A DNA stretch of 64,000 bases from NCBI RefSeq assembly GCF_016863655.1, contig NZ_BOPH01000018.1, positions 141,488 to 205,487 on the forward strand, read 5' to 3'. The DNA comes from Virgisporangium ochraceum. Its GTDB lineage: Bacteria > Actinomycetota > Actinomycetes > Mycobacteriales > Micromonosporaceae. The position numbers and the translations under genes are program-made. Of the stretch, positions 50,660 through 56,948 are shown in pieces. Numbering within the stretch: the first letter of the stretch is position 1; each line of letters starts with the position of its first letter. A model generated the notes under the pieces. The model did no database searches. It was not told the origin of the DNA and saw nothing but the letters and a program-made list of their open reading frames with translations.

Positions 50660-50730
50660 GACAACTCAACGACAACGGGGAGGTTCGTGCACGCCATGAC
50701 GTGGACGAACCTCCCCGCTGCTGAGTTGTC
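50660..50730. repeat. hairpin family D copy 2
   Basis: A perfect 13-bp inner stem (50676-50688 with 50705-50717) and a 9-bp outer stem (GACAACTCA 50660-50668 with its complement 50722-50730) around a 16-nt loop. The loop is the reverse complement of the copy-1 loop with one change. It overlaps the stop codon of the 50729-52006 gene and so probably serves as its terminator. Confidence 0.87.
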
Positions 50731-52006
50731 AGGCGGAGTGGCGCGCCATGTACTGGGCGCGGTGCTTGCCGCCGGTCAGGCCGTCGGCGACGCCGCCCAC
50801 CACGGGGATGCCGCGGGTGTCGGGCAGCGGCATGCCGCGGGTGCCGGTCGGGCCGGTCAGTCCGCCGACCACCGGCAGGGCCTCGTCGCCGACCGGCAGC
50901 GCCCCACCGCCGACCGGCAGCGACCCGACCGGCAGCGACCCGACCGGCAGCGACTCGGTGCCGCCGCCCTGCGCGGCCAGGTTGTTCACGGTGCCCGAGG
51001 CCTGGTTCAGCGCATTGCCGGCCGAGGCGCCGGTGGCGGCCGTGCCGGGGGCGAGCAGGTTGTGGACCGGCAGCGCCGGAGCCCCCGGCAGCGTGTTCAC
51101 GTTGGCCTTGGTCGGCAGCGTGCCGCCCTGGAGGACCCCGCCCACCACCGGCAGGCCGCCGGCCGTCGGCAGTCCACCGGTCGGCAGGCCCGCCTCGGCA
51201 CGGTGCCGGCCGACGAAGGACTCCGACGGCGGCAGCACGTGCACCGCGTCGCCGGCGAGGATCGGGGAGCCCTGGCTCCGCGCGGTCTGCTGCTGGCCAG
51301 CGGTCGGCGTCGTCTGGGCACGGCCGCCGGAGGCGTCGCGTGAGAACCCGCCGCCGGAGGCGTCGCGCGAGGAACCGCCGATGAGGGGGAGCCCACCGCC
51401 GCCGCCGAGCGGAAGCGCGGAGCCGCCGCCCAGTGACTGGCTCTGGGTCGCCAGGTTCTGCGCCGCACCCAGCGGCAGCTGGTCGCCCAGCGGGATGCCC
51501 AGGCCGTTGCCGGCGAAGCCGTCGCGGGCCAGGTCGTCGCCGCCGCGCAGGGTGTCGCCGGCCATGCTGGTGCCGATCGGGAGGTTGCGAACAGGAAGGC
51601 CGGTCGACTCGCGGGCCGGTGCCGGCAGGGTCCGGGCGGTGGGCATGCCCAGGCCGTCCATGGGGACCACGTCGGTGATGGGCAGCGCCTGGAAGATGTC
51701 CGGCGTCCGCCCGTTGGCGAACACGTCCCGCGGCTGGCCGTCCTGGGTGGGCGCGTGCACCACCGCTCCGAGCTCGCCGTTGTTCGTGCCGCTGCGGACC
51801 GGTCCGCCGCCGTCGGGTAGCAGTCCGACCGTGTCCCGCTGGCCGGGCGTATCGAGCGAGACACCCACGCCACTGAGTCCACCGTCGATGCTGGCGGTGT
51901 CAGCGAGGTCGTGAACGGGGGTGTCGGCGTGCGCGGCCGTGCCGAGCAGCAGCGCCCCACCGGCGATGCCGACGGTTCCAGCCGTCCGCCGAATCCACTT
52001 GTTCAT
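50729..52006 (-). CDS. secreted low-complexity LPVGG-repeat protein
   Basis: A 425-residue exported protein. The signal peptide ends near residue 27 (GTAAHADT). The mature chain is Gly/Leu/Pro/Ala-rich with short repeats: SLPVGSLPVGG near the C-terminus, SSRDASGGGFSRDASGG in the middle, and scattered LPxGG and GLPVVGG units. No enzymatic motif or sortase signal is visible. It may be a wall or spore-surface structural protein. ATG 52006 was chosen because it opens a clean signal peptide (NKWIRRTAGTVGIAGG); there is no clear ribosome site. It is 80 bp from the divergent RCK gene. Not recognised as a named family. Confidence 0.65.
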   Translation of the reverse strand: MNKWIRRTAGTVGIAGGALLLGTAAHADTPVHDLADTASIDGGLSGVGVSLDTPGQRDTVGLLPDGGGPVRSGTNNGELGAVVHAPTQDGQPRDVFANGRTPDIFQALPITDVVPMDGLGMPTARTLPAPARESTGLPVRNLPIGTSMAGDTLRGGDDLARDGFAGNGLGIPLGDQLPLGAAQNLATQSQSLGGGSALPLGGGGGLPLIGGSSRDASGGGFSRDASGGRAQTTPTAGQQQTARSQGSPILAGDAVHVLPPSESFVGRHRAEAGLPTGGLPTAGGLPVVGGVLQGGTLPTKANVNTLPGAPALPVHNLLAPGTAATGASAGNALNQASGTVNNLAAQGGGTESLPVGSLPVGSLPVGGGALPVGDEALPVVGGLTGPTGTRGMPLPDTRGIPVVGGVADGLTGGKHRAQYMARHSA

Positions 52007-52072
52007 TCGTGTTCCATCCGTCGCGTACAGGTGAACGGAATAACGACCAAGTCGGGCAAAACGTTCTGCAGT

Positions 52073-52078
52073 TAGGAT
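52073..52078 (+). promoter_or_regulatory. -10 box for the leaderless RCK gene
   Basis: TAGGAT, 8 nt, then ATG 52087; no ribosome site. Confidence 0.55.
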
Positions 52079-52086
52079 CATCGTCG

Positions 52087-53784
52087 ATGGCTCGGACGAC
52101 CTGGCTGGCGCGGGCCCGCTACGTACGCCGTCCCACACCGGAGCCAACCGGGCAACAAGGGCGCCCGGTTGCGGGTCACCTGATCGTGTGCGGCGACGAC
52201 CCGCTGACGTACCGCCTGGCCAGCGAGCTGGTCACCCAGTACGGCCGCCAGGTGACGGTCATCCTTCCGAGCCGCCGGCGCAACCACGGTCCGCAGATCT
52301 CCCGCCTGCGGGTGCGGGTGGTCGAGTCGGAGCGGCTCGACGCCGACGCGTTCCGCCAGGCCCGGGTCGCGACCGCCGACGCGGTGGCGGTGGTGCGCCA
52401 GGACGACGTCGGCAACATCCACGCCGCGCTGCAGGCACAGGAGCTGAACCCGCGGATCCACCTGGTGCTGCGCATGTTCAACCTCAGCCTCGGCCTCGGC
52501 ATCCGCACGCTCTTCCACGACTGCGCCGTGATCTCCGACGCCGCGATGGCCGCGCCGGCGTTCGTCGCGGCCGCGCTGGGCGAGGCCGCGCCGGTGCATG
52601 TTCGGCTCACCGGACGCGCGTTGCATGTCGCCCAGCGCGGAAGCGTCGCGCCGGAGCGGATCGTGGCGGGGCTGGCCACCGCCGACGGCGTGCTGCTGCC
52701 ACGGGACCCCGAAACCGCCGACCTCGTGCTCGCGCTGGCCGACCGCGACGCCTACGCCGAACAGCCGGCGGCCCCGCCACGGCGGCGGGGAAGGCCGTGG
52801 AGCACCCTGAAGCTGCTGGTGAACCGCAAGCTCGTGCAGGCCGCGCTGGCGCTCGTCGTCCTCCTCATCGCCGGCACCGGCGTGCTGGCCGCGGTCCGCA
52901 CGGATCTGAGCTGGTGGGACGCCGCCTACCTCACGATCTTGGCCGCGCTCGGCGGCGCCGACGCCAACGTCGACGCCGGCGCGATCGAGAAGATCACCCA
53001 GACGCTGCTCACGGTCGTGAGCATCGCGCTCATTCCGGTGGTGACCGCCGCCGTGGTCGAGGCCGTCGTCAACGCGCGGCTCGCGATCGCGCTGGGCGGG
53101 CTGCGGGACCCCGTGAGCGGCCACGTCGTGGTGGTGGGCCTCGGCAACGTCGGCACGCGCGTGATCCGTCAGCTGACCCAGCGCGGCGTGCGGGTGGTGG
53201 CGATCGACCGCACCGACGACGCCCGCGGCGCCGCGCTGGCCAAGGAGTTGGACGTGCCGCTGGTCGTCGGCGACGCCAGCCGGGAGGAGACGCTGCGGGC
53301 GGCGTCGGTGCAGACCTGCCGGGCGCTGGTGGTGCTGTCGACCGACGACGTGGTGAACCTGGAGGCGGCGCTGCACGGCCGGGCACTGAACCCGGGCCTG
53401 CGGGTGGTGCTGCGGCTGTTCGACGGCGACTTCGCCGACCGGGTCGAGCGGGCGTTCCGCATCGACGTCTCGCGGAGCGTGTCGTACCTGGCGGCGCCGG
53501 CGTTCGCGGCGGCGATGCTGCAGCGCGACGTGATCGGTTCGATCCCGGTGAACCGGCGGGTGCTGCTGATCGCCGACCTGCCGGTGTGCGCGGGCTCGGC
53601 GGCGGCGGGCTCGACCGTCGCCACGGTCGACGCGATGGACGGCGTGCGCGTGATCGGCGTCACCCACAGTGGTTCGACCACGTGGTCACCGCCGCTCGAC
53701 CTGGCGGTTCGGGTGGACGACCGGTTGATTCTCGTCGCCACGCGAGACGGACTGGGTCGGGTCGTAGCGGCAACCTCTGCGTGA
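52087..53784 (+). CDS. double-RCK (TrkA-N) membrane protein with a degenerate K+-channel pore
   Basis: A 565-residue protein. An N-terminal RCK-like NAD-binding domain (HLIVCGDDPLTYRLASELV, about 31-200) precedes two helices (about 249-270 and 304-328). These frame a pore-like loop (WWDAAYLTILAALGGADAN). A second RCK domain follows (HVVVVGLGNVGTRVIRQLT, about 342-565). In genuine channels the loop reads TVGYG; here the place is taken by LGGAD, so potassium selectivity is unlikely. It may be a nucleotide- or NAD-gated transporter regulator or an evolved sensor. The ATG lies 8 nt after a TAGGAT box. Confidence 0.82.
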   Translation: MARTTWLARARYVRRPTPEPTGQQGRPVAGHLIVCGDDPLTYRLASELVTQYGRQVTVILPSRRRNHGPQISRLRVRVVESERLDADAFRQARVATADAVAVVRQDDVGNIHAALQAQELNPRIHLVLRMFNLSLGLGIRTLFHDCAVISDAAMAAPAFVAAALGEAAPVHVRLTGRALHVAQRGSVAPERIVAGLATADGVLLPRDPETADLVLALADRDAYAEQPAAPPRRRGRPWSTLKLLVNRKLVQAALALVVLLIAGTGVLAAVRTDLSWWDAAYLTILAALGGADANVDAGAIEKITQTLLTVVSIALIPVVTAAVVEAVVNARLAIALGGLRDPVSGHVVVVGLGNVGTRVIRQLTQRGVRVVAIDRTDDARGAALAKELDVPLVVGDASREETLRAASVQTCRALVVLSTDDVVNLEAALHGRALNPGLRVVLRLFDGDFADRVERAFRIDVSRSVSYLAAPAFAAAMLQRDVIGSIPVNRRVLLIADLPVCAGSAAAGSTVATVDAMDGVRVIGVTHSGSTTWSPPLDLAVRVDDRLILVATRDGLGRVVAATSA

Positions 53785-53795
53785 CGGGGTCGTTA

Positions 53796-53828
53796 CCTTA
53801 CTCGTATTCGGACATTTTGCGAGTAAGG
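53796..53828 (+). promoter_or_regulatory. 9-bp inverted repeat overlapping the protease ribosome site
   Basis: CCTTACTCG (53796-53804) and CGAGTAAGG (53820-53828) with a 15-nt AT-rich loop. The right arm includes the first bases of AAGGGG, the ribosome site for the ATG at 53837. It could be an operator or a stem that hides the ribosome site. Confidence 0.55.
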
Positions 53829-53836
53829 GGCGCTCT

Positions 53837-55054
53837 ATGCGGCGTACGTTCGGGTTGGCTGTCGCGCTGTGCGCGCTCGTGGGGACGGCCGGGGTCACCG
53901 GCGTCACCTACGCCGAGACGCGGCCGGACTCCCGCAACGTGGTGCAGACGCCGATCACGGAAGCGGTGAAGCTGCCCCGCATCGGCGCGATCGAGAACGT
54001 CTCCGGTCTGCTCGAGCGGCGCGGCCGCCTGGTGAAGACCGAGCGCACCCTCACCTACCGGTACCCCGGCGCCTCGTACGTCAAGGTGCACTTCAGCCGC
54101 GCGATGCTGCGGGAGGGCGACCGGGTCGTGGTCTCCGACCCGACCGGCACCGAGTCGTACTCGTACACGGCCGAGGAGCTGGCGGCCGACCCGTGGGCGA
54201 TGTCGATCAGCGGTGACACCGCCCACGTGCGGCTGGAACAGGGCAGCTACGACCCGCTCGGGCTGCGTACCCGCCTCGCCGGCCTCGGCATCGGCGTCGA
54301 CCAGGTGGCCCGCGGCTTCCAGGAGTCCGAGGGCGAGGGCGCGCCGGAGGGACCCACCCAGAAGAAGAACAAGGAGGAGAGCATCTGCCGCGGCAGCGAC
54401 GAGAAGCTCGACGCGGTCTGCTACCGGTCCTCGCACCCGACCGAGTACGCCCGGTCGAAGTCGGTGGCCCGGCTCCTGATCAACGGGGTCGAGCTGTGCA
54501 CGGCGTGGCGGGTCGGCCAGCTCAACCGGATGCTGACCAACAACCACTGCACGTCGAGCCAGTCCGACGTGCGGCGCACCGAGGTGTGGTTCAACTACGA
54601 GTGCGTCCAGTGCAACGGCAGCGCCACCCGGCGGGTCACCAAGGTCTGGGGCGGTGACCTGATCGCCAACGACGGCACGCTCGACTACGCGTTGTTCAGC
54701 GTGCGCGACTTCGCCGCCGTGACCCAGTACGGCTTCCTGGAACTCGACCTGCGCCTGCCGAAGTCGGGCGAGGAGCTGTACATCCCGCAGCACCCGCGCG
54801 GCCAGCCGACCTCGATCGCCATGGACGACCCGGGCGAGCGCAGCGGCACCTGCGCGATCGACGACCCGCGGTACACCGGTTACGACACGGCGACGGACAT
54901 CTCCTACTTCTGTGACACCGACGGCGGCTCGTCGGGCTCGCCGGTGATCTCGGCCACCACACACAAGGTCGTGGCACTGCACCACTTCGGCGGCTGCCCC
55001 AACTCCGGCGTCCGGATGGACCTGATCAACCGGGAGATCGGGCGCCTGCTGTAG
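53837..55054 (+). CDS. secreted trypsin-fold serine protease, glutamyl-endopeptidase-like
   Basis: A 405-residue exported protein. A signal peptide spans about residues 1-26. A propeptide-like region of ~170 residues precedes the catalytic domain. Triad: His in MLTNNHCTS, Asp in DGTLDYALFSV, Ser in TDGGSSGSPV. The order and GSSGSP motif fit the S1B/V8-like group rather than classical trypsins. Four or more cysteines (CRGSDEKLDAVC, CVQC) suggest disulfides. The ATG has AAGGGG 8 nt before it, partly within an inverted repeat. The substrate is unknown. Confidence 0.85.
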   Translation: MRRTFGLAVALCALVGTAGVTGVTYAETRPDSRNVVQTPITEAVKLPRIGAIENVSGLLERRGRLVKTERTLTYRYPGASYVKVHFSRAMLREGDRVVVSDPTGTESYSYTAEELAADPWAMSISGDTAHVRLEQGSYDPLGLRTRLAGLGIGVDQVARGFQESEGEGAPEGPTQKKNKEESICRGSDEKLDAVCYRSSHPTEYARSKSVARLLINGVELCTAWRVGQLNRMLTNNHCTSSQSDVRRTEVWFNYECVQCNGSATRRVTKVWGGDLIANDGTLDYALFSVRDFAAVTQYGFLELDLRLPKSGEELYIPQHPRGQPTSIAMDDPGERSGTCAIDDPRYTGYDTATDISYFCDTDGGSSGSPVISATTHKVVALHHFGGCPNSGVRMDLINREIGRLL

Positions 55055-55075
55055 CGCCTGCTGTAGAAATGAACG

Positions 55076-55786
55076 ATGCGTAGAGGACGAGGATGGCTGC
55101 CCGATGCCGTCCTCGTCCTCGTTCTGGGGGCGATCACCGCGCTGGTGTGGACGGGCGTGACCCACGGCATCGACCTCGACACCCGCGACTGGGTCGACAG
55201 CCACCGCCCGACCTGGGCCTACGTCACCGCGCGGGTGCTGAACTACCTCGGCCAGGGCACGCCGCTGGCGATCCTCGCGATGGGCCTCGCCGTGCTGCTG
55301 GCCTGGCGTCAGCACAGCGTGCGGCCGGTCCTGCCGGTGCTCACCGCCTACCTGATGCTGATGTTCGTCGTCGGTCCGATGAAGGTGTTCACCGACCGGG
55401 CCGCGCCGCACAAGCCCGAGGACACGCTCAACCGCGAGGAGTTCTTCAGCGGCGGCATGTCGTACCCGTCGGGCCACACGGCCAACACGATCGTCTGGTA
55501 CGGCGTCCTCGTCCTGCTGCTCTCGGCCCTGGCACCGGCGGCGCTCACGCCGGCGGCGCGCCTCGCGTTGCGGTTCGGCCCCCCGCTGATCGTGGCGTTC
55601 GTGACCACCTACCTGGGCTTCCACTGGATCACCGACACCGTGGCCGGGCTGGTCGCGGGGTTGCTGCTCGACCGCCTGCTGCGGCGGGTGAACTGGGACG
55701 CGGTACCGCTGCACCGGGTGCCCGGCACCCGTCGGTGGGCGGAACGTGGGTGGTTTGGCAAGGTACCTGACCTGGCCCTGCGCTAG
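55076..55786 (+). CDS. PAP2-family membrane phosphatase
   Basis: A 236-residue protein with five to six helices. The phosphatase motifs are KVFTDRAAPHKPED (KxxxDRxxPH), YPSGHTAN, and FHWITDTVAG (HxxxD, from SRxxxxHxxxD). Family members dephosphorylate undecaprenyl pyrophosphate or lipid phosphates. In this genome it could recycle undecaprenyl carriers used by the PglC and WbaP-type systems. The ATG follows GTAGAAATG, a possible -10, without a ribosome site. Confidence 0.85.
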   Translation: MRRGRGWLPDAVLVLVLGAITALVWTGVTHGIDLDTRDWVDSHRPTWAYVTARVLNYLGQGTPLAILAMGLAVLLAWRQHSVRPVLPVLTAYLMLMFVVGPMKVFTDRAAPHKPEDTLNREEFFSGGMSYPSGHTANTIVWYGVLVLLLSALAPAALTPAARLALRFGPPLIVAFVTTYLGFHWITDTVAGLVAGLLLDRLLRRVNWDAVPLHRVPGTRRWAERGWFGKVPDLALR

Positions 55787-55819
55787 GGTTCGCGAATCAT
55801 GTGACCCTGGGAGGCCGCG

Positions 55820-56605
55820 TTGGACCGGTACGCGCGCTGGAACGCGCTGCTGGAAATGCTCACCGAAGACGGTCGGGTGAGCGTCGAGGAGGCGGCCGAA
55901 CGGCTCGCGGTGTCGCACGCGACGATCCGGCGCGACTTCGACCAACTGGCGCAGCAGCAGATGATCAACCGCACGCGCGGTGGCGCGGTGGCCAGCGGCG
56001 TCTCCTACGACCTGCCGCTGCGGTACAAGACCGCGAAGCACTCGGCCGAGAAGCAGCGCATCGGCGCGGCGGCCGCGGCGCTGGTGACGCCCGGCATGGT
56101 GGTGGCGCTCAACGGCGGCACCACGACCACCGAGGTGGCCCGCGCGCTGGCGGTGCGCCCCGAACTGACCGGCGGCGTCGACGACGCGCAGCTCACCGTG
56201 GTGACCAACGCGTTGAACATCGCCAACGAGCTGCTCGTGCGCTCGCGCATGAAGATCGTGGTGACCGGCGGCATCGTGCGGCCGCAGTCGTTCGAGCTGG
56301 TGGGCCCGCTCGGCAGCGGGGTCCTGAGCGAGGTGACGTTCGACATCGCGCTCCTCGGCGCCGACGCGATCGACGTACGGCTCGGCGCCGCCGCGCACCA
56401 CGAGGGCGAGGCCGGCATGAACGCGTTGATGGTGGCGCGGGCCCGGCGCGTGGTCATCATCGCCGACTCGTCGAAGCTCGGCGGGCACGCGTTCGCCCGC
56501 ATCTGCTCGATCGACCGCGTCGACACGCTGGTCACCGACAACGGCGCCGGCCCCGACCGGATCGCCGAGTTCGAGGCTGCGGGCGTTCACGTCATCTGTG
56601 CGTGA
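55820..56605 (+). CDS. DeoR/GlpR-family transcriptional regulator
   Basis: A 261-residue repressor-type protein. The winged helix is RVSVEEAAERLAVSHATIRR (about 18-37), followed by DFDQLAQQQMINRTRGGAVA. The sensor domain has GMVVALNGGTTTTEVARAL, IVVTGGIVRPQSFELVGPL and DIALLGADAID, typical sugar-phosphate-binding loops. The start is TTG 55820 with GGGAGG 5 nt upstream. No sugar operon is adjacent, so the target is not evident. The DUF3263 gene starts 11 nt after its stop. Confidence 0.88.
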   Translation: MDRYARWNALLEMLTEDGRVSVEEAAERLAVSHATIRRDFDQLAQQQMINRTRGGAVASGVSYDLPLRYKTAKHSAEKQRIGAAAAALVTPGMVVALNGGTTTTEVARALAVRPELTGGVDDAQLTVVTNALNIANELLVRSRMKIVVTGGIVRPQSFELVGPLGSGVLSEVTFDIALLGADAIDVRLGAAAHHEGEAGMNALMVARARRVVIIADSSKLGGHAFARICSIDRVDTLVTDNGAGPDRIAEFEAAGVHVICA

Positions 56606-56616
56606 GAATAAGTCGC

Positions 56617-56907
56617 GTGAATGAAGCGCATGTTCCGGAGGCGCGCGACTCCCCGGAAGAGTCCACTGTGGAGGCTCCGGCCGCTCTCGACGAGCGGGCG
56701 ATGGAGATCCTGGCGTTCGAGCGCAGGTGGTGGCGGCACGCCGGCTCCAAGGAGCAGGCGATCCGCGACACGTTCGCGCTCTCGGCCACCCGGTACTACC
56801 AGCTCCTGAACGGGCTCCTCGACGATCCGCGGGCACTCGCGCACGATCCGGTTCTCGTCGGCCGGCTCCGGCGGCTGCGGGCGTCGCGGGCACGCCGATC
56901 TTCCTAG
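56617..56907 (+). CDS. DUF3263 small regulator-like protein
   Basis: A 96-residue protein with an acidic N-terminal ~25 residues. The DUF3263 core follows: AMEILAFERRWWRHAGSKEQ, then FALSATRYYQLLNGLLDDP. The family is actinobacterial and probably binds DNA (predicted helix-turn-helix). GTG 56617 is used; GTG 56602, overlapping the DeoR stop, is an alternative. A palindrome TCCACTGTGGA occurs in codons 16-19. It is probably co-transcribed with the DeoR gene. Confidence 0.8.
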   Translation: MNEAHVPEARDSPEESTVEAPAALDERAMEILAFERRWWRHAGSKEQAIRDTFALSATRYYQLLNGLLDDPRALAHDPVLVGRLRRLRASRARRSS

Positions 56908-56936
56908 TCCCTCAGCGCGGTCTCAGGATCTGCGCA

Positions 56937-56942
56937 TAACGT
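56937..56942 (+). promoter_or_regulatory. -10 box for the leaderless peptidase-ABC fusion gene
   Basis: TAACGT, 6 nt, then GTG 56949; no ribosome site. Confidence 0.55.
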
Positions 56943-56948
56943 TGTCGG

